From contig CAJYLH010000006.1 of the NCBI GenBank assembly GCA_913775525.1, forward strand, positions 1-64,000: DNA of 64,000 nt, given 5' to 3'. Under the pieces are notes generated by a model that was not told the DNA's origin, did not search any database, and saw only the letters and a list, made by a program, of their open reading frames with translations. This DNA comes from an uncultured Chryseobacterium sp. (GTDB taxonomy: Bacteria > Bacteroidota > Bacteroidia > Flavobacteriales > Weeksellaceae). The position numbers were made by a program, and so were the translations under genes. Shown here piece after piece: positions 17,322 through 26,309 of this stretch (position 1 is the first letter of the stretch; each line of letters starts with the position of its first letter).

Positions 17322-18028
17322 AAATGTTTGGGTTTAAAAGGACATTGCCAGCTGTTGTCGTACTGCATTCCACTGTACTGGTAGACTTCAGAGGATGCTC
17401 CGAAATCCTGAAGCATCGGGTTGATGGATCCGCTGAGCTCAACATCTTTCTTACGGACGATATTTTTCATTTTATCATACCGTTTCAGATGGCGCAGTTC
17501 TTCAAACTGCTGGTGCGGATTAAATACAAGAGCCGGATATTTGAATCTGCGGGCCGGCCGGCTGCTGTCAGGATTGAGACCGATCACGAAAAATGCCTCT
17601 TCTTTAAGGCTAAAGCTGAACTGATCCGACTGAGGGTCCGGACTTACCCTTTTGTCATAAGGATAATTTTTCCCGTCAAGGTCAGAAAGTGCCTGAAGGC
17701 GCATCCAGAGCAATCGCTCAAATAGAGCTTCATCTATACCGGTTGCATCCGGAAAGATAACACAGGCGGTATGGAAATGATTTTCTGCATTGCGGTAAGA
17801 ATCTACAAAATCATAGATAAACTCAAGGATTTGCTGGTCGTCTTTCGGACAGGCAATATGCCCTGCAACAAAAATTCTCATCTGGTCTCTGCTCAGCGCT
17901 GCTTTGGCCGCTACACAGGGAAAAGAAGCATCCTCAATAAATGATGCAAAAGCTTCTCTTGCGAGTTCTTCATGATTTTCTGATGTCAGAACATGATCTG
18001 TTGGTGAAGTGATTTCGGTGGGTCTCAT
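17318..18028 (-). CDS. YqcI/YcgG family heme-dependent N-oxygenase
   Basis: A 236-residue full-length member. The diagnostic segments are SFPCVAAKAAL (~36-46), FFVIGLNPDSSRPARRFKYP (~147-166), ALVFNPHQQFEELR and the C-terminal GSINPMLQDFGASSE, QYSG and WQCPF. Characterised relatives (GntA of guanitoxin biosynthesis, AglA of argolaphos biosynthesis) are heme enzymes that N-hydroxylate arginine-type guanidino groups or side chains. It is the first gene of a three-gene operon with DUF1989 and PLP decarboxylase partners. The upstream 560 bp are very AT-rich, with no consensus promoter found. Confidence 0.85.
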   Translation of the reverse strand: MRPTEITSPTDHVLTSENHEELAREAFASFIEDASFPCVAAKAALSRDQMRIFVAGHIACPKDDQQILEFIYDFVDSYRNAENHFHTACVIFPDATGIDEALFERLLWMRLQALSDLDGKNYPYDKRVSPDPQSDQFSFSLKEEAFFVIGLNPDSSRPARRFKYPALVFNPHQQFEELRHLKRYDKMKNIVRKKDVELSGSINPMLQDFGASSEVYQYSGMQYDNSWQCPFKPKHL

Positions 18029-18568
18029 GCTGAATCAGGTCTCAAAGTCTGTGCCAGCAAAAAAACTGAATGACAATAAGATAGTCATCATAACCTACAT
18101 AAAATATTGATTGACAATGTTTTATATTGTTTAAAATTGACTATATTAAATATTTTATATTAAAAACCAATAAAATAAAATATTATTTTACAAATAAACA
18201 TAAAAAGCTAATAATTATAACAAAATAATCTTTAAAAAAGAAAATTAATTCATTTATATATTATTTTAAACCATAAAATGATAAATATGATATATTTTTA
18301 ACTGCCGCTGTTGAAATGTAAGCTTATATAAACTTATCCTGTGCCTTCAGCAAATAACATCCTTATACTTCAAAGATCGGTCCGAAATATTTTCAGCATT
18401 TAATTCGATTGATATGAACAGAATAGCTTCATATCTGAATACCATCTTTCCGAGACCTATAAAAATTGAAATCAAAAGCCTTTAATGGCCTGATATTTTC
18501 TTGTCAAAGATTCAATAAATAAAACAGATAATTTTTATCTGATATTTTGCTATTTTTTACTTTCTCAC
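18029..18568. other. AT-rich gene-free region
   Basis: About 540 bp between the divergent N-oxygenase operon and a small hypothetical gene. Very AT-rich around 18110-18300. No gene and no consensus promoter for the leftward operon. Only the right-hand promoter (18546-18576) is clear. Confidence 0.5.
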
Positions 18569-18576
18569 TAAATTTG
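18546..18576 (+). promoter_or_regulatory. Bacteroidota consensus promoter
   Basis: TTTG at 18546-18549, 19 bp, TAAATTTG at 18569-18576, matching both boxes and the spacing. The ATG of the hypothetical gene is 15 bp beyond the -7 box, giving a short leader. Confidence 0.8.
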
Positions 18577-18590
18577 TAAAAATCGAATTC

Positions 18591-18947
18591 ATGAACTATA
18601 AGTTTGAATTAAAAGGGCAGGGATCTAGTTCTAACATTGTTTTTAATACTATTGTATTTGACTCATTCAAGATAAACATCATAGAAAGATACGCAGGGCG
18701 TCCCAACGCCCTTAAATTGTCACATGTACTGTTTAAAGTGCGGACACTGGATGATCAACTGATCAACCGTAAAGACGGCAACATCAGGGTAAAGATCAAG
18801 GATGAAAATCTTGAAAAGTATAAAGAACTGATCAAAAGGCTCTATTCATACGACTATAAGAATAAGCTGATCAACAGAAAAGAAGCGGATCAGGATTATG
18901 TTTACTTCATTCTGGATCTGGTAATCCGAAATTACCAGCTGAATTAA
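18591..18947 (+). CDS. Conserved hypothetical small protein
   Basis: A 118-residue soluble, basic protein with no signal peptide or membrane segment. Predicted beta-rich first half (YKFELKGQGSSSNIVFNTIVFDSFKINIIERYAG), then charged helix-forming segments (DENLEKYKELIKRLYSYDYKNKL). I do not recognise the family. Gene reality is supported by the perfect promoter 15 bp upstream and a terminator at 19081-19126. Confidence 0.7.
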   Translation: MNYKFELKGQGSSSNIVFNTIVFDSFKINIIERYAGRPNALKLSHVLFKVRTLDDQLINRKDGNIRVKIKDENLEKYKELIKRLYSYDYKNKLINRKEADQDYVYFILDLVIRNYQLN

Positions 18948-19080
18948 GGACGGTATCACCCGTCTCACCACCTTTGCTGCAAAGATTGGCGGCAGAATAT
19001 TCAGTCTCCTGATGATGGAGTAAAAAAAAGCTAGTGCTGACATATGCAGCTACAGCTTCTCTGGTGAATTACAGATACCA

Positions 19081-19130
19081 AATTTCCCGCAGGCCAGGCG
19101 TACATGTTCCTGATCTGCGGGAAATTTTTG
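19081..19130 (+). terminator. Terminator after the hypothetical gene
   Basis: 12-bp stem AATTTCCCGCAG / CTGCGGGAAATT (19081-19092, 19115-19126) with a 22-base loop, followed by T's. The long loop is unusual for an intrinsic terminator. Confidence 0.6.
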
Positions 19131-19163
19131 TGCCCGGATATCATGATCCGGATGCAGGATATT

Positions 19164-20348
19164 TTACTTTGCCGTAAGGCGATTCCGTTTCAGAAAAGTG
19201 GTAATCTCCGCCCAGGTCATCTGCCCTGCAATGGAATTCGGGTTGCCATCATAGACATGCTCACCGTACGGTACTTCCATATAAGAAACCGGTAGCTTCA
19301 TTTCCTGTGATTTCTTCACAAAATCCCGGATTGCTTCTACATTCACTACATGGTCAATCTCACCGGTCAGGATCAGCGTAGGCGCAATACCTCCCGAAAG
19401 ATGGTCAATCAGGTTCAGCTGCTTGAAACGCGCAGGAAACTGTACCGGGCTCCCTCCAAGATACTTGTTCATCGGATCGTACAGGTCTACGGTTTTTCCT
19501 TCCCGAAGCTTCTGGTACAGACCTGAGAGGCTGACCGGCGGATACAGCGCAATCACCGCAGCCGGCGGAGCAACTTGGCTTCCGTCATAAGAATGGGCGA
19601 AACCATCCCTTAACCCTAAATCAGCCTGCATCACCAGTGCTCCTCCCGCAGAGCCGCCGACCAGGATCATTTTCGAAGGATCTATATTGAACTCCTGTGC
19701 ATGCTTCCGGATGTAGCTCATGCAGGTGACTATGGAATTGACTGCACTTTCATAGGTCTGGCGGTCCTTTTTTGCCAGAGGATATTCAATCCCGAAAGAA
19801 GTATACCCTCTTTCTGTAAACCAGTTGGCTGCGTATCCGAGCTGGTCCCTTTTCCCTTCGATAAAAGCGCCTCCATGGACTAAGACAACAGGAATAGTCG
19901 GTTTTCCGGTTGGGTTTTTCGGACGGTAGACATCAAAGAGCTGCTTATCATGATAAATGGTCAGGTAATGATGGGTTTCAGTAGGCTTGATGGGTTTCTC
20001 ATAGCCCTTAAGACTTGGAATCAGTGAAACTTCAGCATCATACTTTGACGCTGTACGGAGCATGATCAGCATAAAAATAAGCTGCCCGGCCAGGAACAGG
20101 ATCCCCAGGATCAGGTTGAATTTCCAGATTTTCCGTCCCGTATCCTGTTTTTTAAAGAACAGGAAGGCTATGATGCATAAGACCAGCGCAAGAAGTATGA
20201 ATCTCGAATTGAACTGTGTTGCAAAAAGGCTGCTGTAGCCGCTGACGTACATAGGCCATTTCAAATAGACCGAAAGAGTTAAAAGTGTGCAAAGAAGCAG
20301 GACCAGCAGCAGGATCACTGCCAAAAACAGGTTGATAAACTTTTTCAT
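19164..20348 (-). CDS. Membrane-anchored alpha/beta hydrolase (esterase)
   Basis: A 394-residue protein. About three hydrophobic segments in the first 110 residues anchor it in the inner membrane. The catalytic domain follows, with the oxyanion HGG in VVLVHGGAFIEGKRD, the nucleophile Ser in ILVGGSAGGALV, Asp in LTGEIDHVV and His in YGEHVYDG. It belongs to the carboxylesterase/BD-FAE-like hydrolases. It is the last gene of the ligase-hydrolase-receptor-GH3 operon, 19 bp after GH3, suggesting it removes ester groups from the same imported glycoside. Confidence 0.85.
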   Translation of the reverse strand: MKKFINLFLAVILLLVLLLCTLLTLSVYLKWPMYVSGYSSLFATQFNSRFILLALVLCIIAFLFFKKQDTGRKIWKFNLILGILFLAGQLIFMLIMLRTASKYDAEVSLIPSLKGYEKPIKPTETHHYLTIYHDKQLFDVYRPKNPTGKPTIPVVLVHGGAFIEGKRDQLGYAANWFTERGYTSFGIEYPLAKKDRQTYESAVNSIVTCMSYIRKHAQEFNIDPSKMILVGGSAGGALVMQADLGLRDGFAHSYDGSQVAPPAAVIALYPPVSLSGLYQKLREGKTVDLYDPMNKYLGGSPVQFPARFKQLNLIDHLSGGIAPTLILTGEIDHVVNVEAIRDFVKKSQEMKLPVSYMEVPYGEHVYDGNPNSIAGQMTWAEITTFLKRNRLTAK

Positions 20349-20367
20349 TATAAGGTTTTATAAGATT

Positions 20368-22701
20368 TTAATTTTTGATTTCCTGAAATTTCATATCAGG
20401 CTTCATCAGGTTTCCGGTTTTAAGGATGGTCATTCGACCTGGAATACTGAAAGAATTTTTCAGCATAATATGCTGTGAGGAATTCCCCAGCCTCACTTCA
20501 TAATTTCCGGCTTCCATTTCCCAGGATGAAGCTACAGGATTAAATGATGCCAGATCATAATACGGGATACTGACGGAAAAAGTCTGTGACTTCCCCGGCT
20601 TGAGGATTTCCGTCTTCATAAAGGACTTCAGTTCCTGAACCGGATGGTCAAGGCTTCCTTTCGGAGCAGAAATATACACCTGCGCCACTTCCTTTCCAGG
20701 AACTTTTCCGGAATTGGTTATAGTAAAGCTCACGTGCAGCATTTTTGCAGCTGGATCATCTTTTGCTTCCAGTTCCGAAAAGGTAAAACTCGAATATGAT
20801 AAGCCGTACCCAAACGGATAAGCAACAGGAACATGGAATGTATCATAATACCTGTACCCTACATAGATCCCTTCATTATAAATGGAGTTCACCGGAAAAC
20901 CAGCAGGAGTTCCCGGAAAAGAGCCGGCAGAAGGTACATCTTTATAATCTCTCGGAAAGGTCTGGGCGAGCTTTCCGGATGGATTCACTTTTCCGGAGAG
21001 GATTTCCGCTACGGCATCGCCAGCTTCCTGACCGGGTTGCCAGGACAGCAGCACTGCATCAGCAAGGTCTTTCCAGTTTTGGGTTTCGATTACGCCTCCG
21101 ATGTTCATGATGATGATGAATTTCTTGTTTTTTCCATGGAAAGCCCGGCTGATTTTTTCAATCATTGATTGTTCATCCTGCTGAAGGTAGAAGTCAGATA
21201 CAGGCCGGTCACCGCTTTCACCGGCATTCCTGCCGATGGTGAATATGGCGAAATCATTTTCCTCTGACGCCTGAAGGATTTCCTGATCGGAAAAATCCAT
21301 TTCCCGGATCCTGATATATTTTGAAAGGCCGCCCTCGCGTTTTCTTCTTTCGGTCTGAAGGCTGTCTTCCCGCCGGATGTAAGGCATGTATTTGCCGGAA
21401 AGCCGGTGATCGATTTCAGAACCTGCATTCTTCAGGCCTTCCCTTAATGAAATGACATAGGCCTCGTTGACATCGCCGCTTCCGGTACCGCCGGAAATAA
21501 AATTATACGAGGTATTACCGAAAAGCGCGATATTCTTTCCGTTCAACTTTACCGGAAGGCTGTTGTTTTTATTTTCGAGCAACACCATGCTTTCGGCAGC
21601 AGCCTGCCGGGCAATCTGTGCGTGAGCTTTTAGGTCCGGACGGTCAGAATGCGCATAATTCCTGAACACCGGCGATTGCACAATCATTTTTAAAATACGT
21701 CCGGCACTTTCATCCATTGCGGATTTCTTAAGTTTCCCCGATTTTACCTGCCGGACTACCGCCTCAACCTGCTGCGGCGTTCCCGGCATCAGCCAGTCGT
21801 TCCCTGCATTGATCTGCGCGGCCACATCAGACACTTTGTTGGCCCGTACCTCATCCTCGCTTCCGTACCCCCCGAACCAGTCGGTCATCACCAGGCCACC
21901 GAATTTCCATTCGTCCCTTAAAATTCCGGTCAGGAGGTCTTTATTCTCAGACGCATATACGCCGTTGATTTTATTGTAAGAAGTCATTATGGCCCATGGC
22001 TGCGCATTTTTAACCGCGATTTCAAAACCTTTAAGGTAGATTTCCCGCAACGCGCGCTGCGAAATATGTTCATTCACGCCAAAGCGGTTGCTTTCCTGGT
22101 TGTTGGCGGCAAAATGCTTCAGGGTTGCCCCCACTCCATTGCTCTGAACGCCGTTGACATAAGCCGAAGCCATCGTTCCGCTGATGAGCGGGTCCTCGGA
22201 AAAATATTCAAAATTCCTTCCGTTCAGCGGATTTCGCTGGATGTTCATTCCCGGAGCAAGAAGCAGGTCTACGCCGTATTCTTTGGTCTCGTTGCCTATG
22301 GCATGGCCTATTTCCTTAACGAGTTCCGGATTCCAGCTGCTCGCCAGTGCCGTAGCGACAGGAAAAGCGGTGGCATAGTATTTCCGGGTACTGCCTTCCC
22401 GTTCCGGCCGGATGCGAAGCCCGGCCGGGCCGTCCGCCAGAATGAGTTCGGGAATATGGTATTCCGGAAAGGCCTGGTTCTTGCCCGCACTGCCGGGAAC
22501 TTTCATTTTCGGGGGGTCCGGAAGTTGAGTAAGCCCCACCCATCCCGGCATGCCGGTCCCGACCAGAAGCCTGGCTTTTTCTTCGATGCTCATCGAACGG
22601 ACAACATCCTTAACAGCAGTTTTGCCCAACTGTGACTGTTGGGCAGAAACTGCAACGGATACCGTTGACATAAAAATAAAACTGATAGATAAGAAACGCA
22701 T
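20368..22701 (-). CDS. Glycoside hydrolase family 3 (beta-glucosidase type)
   Basis: A 777-residue exported enzyme with an N-terminal signal peptide (MRFLSISFIFMSTVSVAVSA). The GH3 N-terminal barrel has ILADGPAGLRI and the nucleophile Asp in LVMTDWFGGYG (~272). The C-terminal GH3 domain and a fibronectin-III-like domain (~640-750) follow. It releases terminal beta-linked sugar from glycosides in the periplasm or at the surface. It starts 3 bp after the stop of the TonB-dependent receptor gene, so uptake and cleavage are coupled. Confidence 0.9.
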   Translation of the reverse strand: MRFLSISFIFMSTVSVAVSAQQSQLGKTAVKDVVRSMSIEEKARLLVGTGMPGWVGLTQLPDPPKMKVPGSAGKNQAFPEYHIPELILADGPAGLRIRPEREGSTRKYYATAFPVATALASSWNPELVKEIGHAIGNETKEYGVDLLLAPGMNIQRNPLNGRNFEYFSEDPLISGTMASAYVNGVQSNGVGATLKHFAANNQESNRFGVNEHISQRALREIYLKGFEIAVKNAQPWAIMTSYNKINGVYASENKDLLTGILRDEWKFGGLVMTDWFGGYGSEDEVRANKVSDVAAQINAGNDWLMPGTPQQVEAVVRQVKSGKLKKSAMDESAGRILKMIVQSPVFRNYAHSDRPDLKAHAQIARQAAAESMVLLENKNNSLPVKLNGKNIALFGNTSYNFISGGTGSGDVNEAYVISLREGLKNAGSEIDHRLSGKYMPYIRREDSLQTERRKREGGLSKYIRIREMDFSDQEILQASEENDFAIFTIGRNAGESGDRPVSDFYLQQDEQSMIEKISRAFHGKNKKFIIIMNIGGVIETQNWKDLADAVLLSWQPGQEAGDAVAEILSGKVNPSGKLAQTFPRDYKDVPSAGSFPGTPAGFPVNSIYNEGIYVGYRYYDTFHVPVAYPFGYGLSYSSFTFSELEAKDDPAAKMLHVSFTITNSGKVPGKEVAQVYISAPKGSLDHPVQELKSFMKTEILKPGKSQTFSVSIPYYDLASFNPVASSWEMEAGNYEVRLGNSSQHIMLKNSFSIPGRMTILKTGNLMKPDMKFQEIKN

Positions 22702-22704
22702 AAT

Positions 22705-25413
22705 CTAAAATTTGTAGGTAACGGTTAGATATCCCGAAGTCGGCGGAATGGCTACGGTAAAGTAAGGCGTATTGTTCGCGACCGCGGCATCATATTCTGC
22801 CTGGGTGAAGCTTTCAAATCCTGCCAGCTGCTGCACAAGGGAGCCCGGACGCTGATAGCTCATCACACCGTATTTGTTCAGGACATTATTGACGTTGATA
22901 ATGGCACTCAGGTTTTTCGTAAAATTATACCCGACCCCGAGGTCGAACTGGGAAAATGCCGGCAGTTTATAAATATTGGTATTGCTGCCTTCCCTTTCCC
23001 CGAGGTAGCTCCAGGTGACGAATGCGAAGGCATTACCTACAGTCAGGTTCGGAGTGATGTTGGCAATGATCTTCGGGGTATAGGCCACGGTAGTTCCGGA
23101 ATAGGAAACAACCTGGTCATCGGCAATTCCCGGCTTGTTAAGATTCCAGTAAAAGCCTTTTTTCACTTTCGGATCCTGCAATGTTAATACCGCACGGATG
23201 GTAAAATGCGAACTGGGTTTTATATTGGTTTCCACTTCTACGCCCCAGGTTTCATTTTCATTGTACAGCGTAGGTGTGGTATAAAATCCTCCGGCGCCGT
23301 TATCCGCCATAGCTCCTACGGGAATATTTTTCAGAACACTGTAGAACGGTGTGACGAAAGCATCAAAATAGGTCGTCTTGGCTTTCAGCCCCATTTCTGC
23401 CTGCTGGGTTTTCCTGGACTGCGGGTTCAGGAGGCCAATGGTTTCTTCCCGGTTGGAGGCAAAGAAAATATCCAGGTCCGGGGCTTTGCTTCCCTGAGAA
23501 TACCTGCCGTAAACGGCAAACCGGTTATTGAACTTATAATTAACGGCTGCAGAATAGGAAAAGTTATCGATCTGACGGCTGTAGCTTACATTGGTCAGCC
23601 GCACCAGCGTATTGTTGTCGTAAATGGTATACGGATTATTATCCGGTCCGCCCTGTAGGGATACTGTTCCGTTCTGTGTTGCCGTATTGGTCAGGAAAGT
23701 CCGTGTATTGTCTCCCTTGATCCATACTTTTTCATACCGTACGCCCCAGTCTACGGTCAGGTTTTCGGTAATATCCCAGGTGTGGCCGAAAAATGCGGCT
23801 CCCTGTTGCTGTTTTGCCCGGAACTCCAGTAAATCTCCCGTACTTCCCGCTCCCTGGGCGAACCCATCCTTATTGGTTACCTTATAAGCTCCGGGAATCA
23901 GGTTGAAAGGATTGGCAGCAGTAGGATACAATAATCCGCCGGTGAAATCAAGCGTCAGCATTCTCGGACGGTTTTCCAGTGTGGTCAGTGCAATCCCATT
24001 GATTCCGGAAAACCTCCAGACATCGGAATAGCCGTAATACCCCCCGAAAGAGAAATTCATATTCCTCCACTTTTTATTGATGGTCAGCTGGGACATGGAC
24101 TCCTTGACTTTATTCTCATAAAAGTTCAGGGGTGACAGGATGATGGAATTGTTCTGCACATTTTGCCCGGGCAGCAGATTTTTGGTCACATTGTAGGCAA
24201 TACCGGTGGCGCCTACCCCTGCATTCACAGAAGCCAGCTCCTGACCGGTAAGGGCATCACGGAAAGAATAGGTTCCTACCCCAACAGTCCCCATCAGCAA
24301 AGCATAAGGCACATTATCGGTAAGGGAAGTAACAAAGGCATTCCCAATGCTGTTCTGGGCCACGCTGTTATCGGCATATTTGCTGGTGAGGAAGAGCTTC
24401 CAGTCATTCCCAAGGTCATGGTCCCAGTTGATGGCCACAGACCTGTATTGATTCCCGACCAGCCTTCCGGAATTGAAATCCACATTTCCTCCGTGGATGA
24501 AATCCTGTGAATTATATTGCAGCTTCGGAATGAGCAGCGAAGAGCTGCTGCTGAAGCCTTCCGCAGGCTCAGGATCCGTATAGTTTTTGGTAGGGATGAG
24601 CTGTGCATATCCGTTATGGTCATCGAGGTATTTCAGAAATACTTTTACGCTTCCACGGTTGTATTTCTTCATGATATTGGCTTTCACCTGTCCCCCGTTA
24701 TTGAAAGGATAGCCGGGATACCTCGCACCCAGGTCATACCGGTAGAATCCTCCGATATTGTAGAACCAGTTGTCTCCCAGCGGTCCGCCGAAATCAGCAT
24801 CGATCCTGTGGAAACCTGAATTGTCAGCACCCTGTACCCCGTATTTTGCACGGATCTCACCGGAAAATTTATTGCCTCCGGTTTTAGAGATGTAATTGAA
24901 GATTCCTCCTGGCGCATTGGCAGCTGTAATGGAAGCCGGTCCGCCGCGTACGGCATCAATCTGTGCTATGGTAGCATCTGCCCTCAGGAAAAAATCGGGG
25001 CCGTAATTAAAGTAGGTGGTATTGGTTACCGGAAGCCCGTCCTCCTGCATAGAGATGTACTCATAGGCAAAAGTCCCGTCTGCGGACCCTGCAGAAATCC
25101 CCCGCGAAGACACATTATTCCGGATTTCGCCCAGTGAGGAGTTCACATAGACGCCGGGAACATTCTTGAGCAGATCTGCGGCGCTGTTGGGCACCTGGCG
25201 TTCGATCAGTTCGCTCTTCAGCACCGAAATGGCAACCGGAGCGTTCATCCGCGTCCTTTTATCGAATACTCCGGTGACGATCACTTCATCGATATTGGCT
25301 GTTTTGGTGGTATCCGCTTTTTTCTGCTGCTGGGCCAGTACTGTTGCGGAAGCAGTAAAAAAAAGCAGGGCAATACTTATTTTAGAATGCAGTATTTGAG
25401 TTGTTCTCTTCAT
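22705..25413 (-). CDS. TonB-dependent outer membrane receptor
   Basis: A 902-residue protein with a signal peptide (ends SATVLAQQ). It has a TonB box-like start (DEVIVTGVFDKR), a plug domain (SAADLLKNVPGVYVNSS, then SSRGISAG and VRGGPASITAANAPGG) and a ~700-residue beta-barrel ending in an aromatic residue (YLTVTYKF). It lacks the N-terminal carboxypeptidase-like domain of SusC, and no SusD gene is present, so it is more like a classic receptor for a small glycoside than a polysaccharide SusC. It lies in an operon with a hydrolase and GH3, separated by 8 and 3 bp. Confidence 0.9.
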   Translation of the reverse strand: MKRTTQILHSKISIALLFFTASATVLAQQQKKADTTKTANIDEVIVTGVFDKRTRMNAPVAISVLKSELIERQVPNSAADLLKNVPGVYVNSSLGEIRNNVSSRGISAGSADGTFAYEYISMQEDGLPVTNTTYFNYGPDFFLRADATIAQIDAVRGGPASITAANAPGGIFNYISKTGGNKFSGEIRAKYGVQGADNSGFHRIDADFGGPLGDNWFYNIGGFYRYDLGARYPGYPFNNGGQVKANIMKKYNRGSVKVFLKYLDDHNGYAQLIPTKNYTDPEPAEGFSSSSSLLIPKLQYNSQDFIHGGNVDFNSGRLVGNQYRSVAINWDHDLGNDWKLFLTSKYADNSVAQNSIGNAFVTSLTDNVPYALLMGTVGVGTYSFRDALTGQELASVNAGVGATGIAYNVTKNLLPGQNVQNNSIILSPLNFYENKVKESMSQLTINKKWRNMNFSFGGYYGYSDVWRFSGINGIALTTLENRPRMLTLDFTGGLLYPTAANPFNLIPGAYKVTNKDGFAQGAGSTGDLLEFRAKQQQGAAFFGHTWDITENLTVDWGVRYEKVWIKGDNTRTFLTNTATQNGTVSLQGGPDNNPYTIYDNNTLVRLTNVSYSRQIDNFSYSAAVNYKFNNRFAVYGRYSQGSKAPDLDIFFASNREETIGLLNPQSRKTQQAEMGLKAKTTYFDAFVTPFYSVLKNIPVGAMADNGAGGFYTTPTLYNENETWGVEVETNIKPSSHFTIRAVLTLQDPKVKKGFYWNLNKPGIADDQVVSYSGTTVAYTPKIIANITPNLTVGNAFAFVTWSYLGEREGSNTNIYKLPAFSQFDLGVGYNFTKNLSAIINVNNVLNKYGVMSYQRPGSLVQQLAGFESFTQAEYDAAVANNTPYFTVAIPPTSGYLTVTYKF

Positions 25414-25421
25414 AATAATGA

Positions 25422-26309
25422 TTAGTTTATTCCGTATTTATTAAGCCAGGCCGTCATTTCCCTGAATTCCATCTGCTGGTCTGCCGGTTTTTTCTCGATC
25501 TGATGTCCGGCACCCGGAACGACCACCAGCTTATAAGGAGTTCCTTTAGCCTTCAATGCTTTTTCAAGGATATACGCCTGCGGGATAGGCACAACCTCAT
25601 CTTTATCGCCATGGATGATCAGGATCGGGATTTTGCTGACGTGAGCTACCGGACTTGTTCTGGCATAAGCAGGCGGAATAGGATCTCCGGGATTCCATAC
25701 CGTAGTGTTGCCGGACATTTTATCCAGGACTTCAAAAAGATTGGCCTCTTTGACGTACTTCAGGGTCTGGACATCGGTAAAATCTACCGGTCCGCACCGC
25801 TCTATAATCGTTTTGATGTCAGGATTTTTTGTGTAGGCATACATCATCGAGACATGGGCACCTGAGCTGCCTCCCGTAATGGAGAAGCCGCTGCTCCGCG
25901 TGTTCCATTCTTTTGAATGATCGGCCAGGTATTTCACCACATGGTCAACATCGTCCAGGAGTTCCGGAAGGTGTATGTCTTCTTTATTGGCGTACCGGTA
26001 GTTGATATTGGCTACCGCAATCCCGTGGGAAACCAGGTATTCGGAAAGCTGTCCGTCAAATTTCCGGTCTCCCTGGGTCCAGGCTCCGCCATGGATATTG
26101 ATTACAAAAGCGGTTTTCGGGGAACGGTCTGCGGGAAGGTAAACGTCCATCACATTCCTTTCAAAATCTCCGTACCGCACATCTTTCAGGACTTCAGAAG
26201 ACCAGCGGCGCTGTGCGGAGGCTTGCTCAGGAGCTTTCGGAGCTGTGGAGCAAGAAGCTGCACCGGTTAAGGCCAGCGCAAGCATAAGGGTTTTACAATA
26301 GTTCATCAT
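25422..26309 (-). CDS. Alpha/beta hydrolase lipoprotein (BD-FAE-like esterase)
   Basis: A 295-residue lipoprotein with lipobox ALTGAASC after a short signal. Catalytic features are the oxyanion HGG in NIHGGAWTQGDRK, the nucleophile in ITGGSSGAHVS, Asp in IIHGDKDEVVP and His near the C-terminus (PGAGHQIEK). It is probably periplasmic and cleaves acyl or feruloyl-type esters. It overlaps the upstream acyl-CoA ligase gene by 4 bp and precedes the TonB receptor by 8 bp. Confidence 0.85.
   Translation of the reverse strand: MMNYCKTLMLALALTGAASCSTAPKAPEQASAQRRWSSEVLKDVRYGDFERNVMDVYLPADRSPKTAFVINIHGGAWTQGDRKFDGQLSEYLVSHGIAVANINYRYANKEDIHLPELLDDVDHVVKYLADHSKEWNTRSSGFSITGGSSGAHVSMMYAYTKNPDIKTIIERCGPVDFTDVQTLKYVKEANLFEVLDKMSGNTTVWNPGDPIPPAYARTSPVAHVSKIPILIIHGDKDEVVPIPQAYILEKALKAKGTPYKLVVVPGAGHQIEKKPADQQMEFREMTAWLNKYGIN

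Noticed and set aside
18029-18140. Guanidine riboswitch before the N-oxygenase operon
   Set aside because: I looked for the conserved ACGR and GGAC-type segments on the minus strand and did not find them.
24163-24510. Antisense open frames inside the TonB receptor, GH2, RND permease and helicase genes
   Set aside because: They are shadows of strongly coding genes on the other strand, with no motifs of their own.
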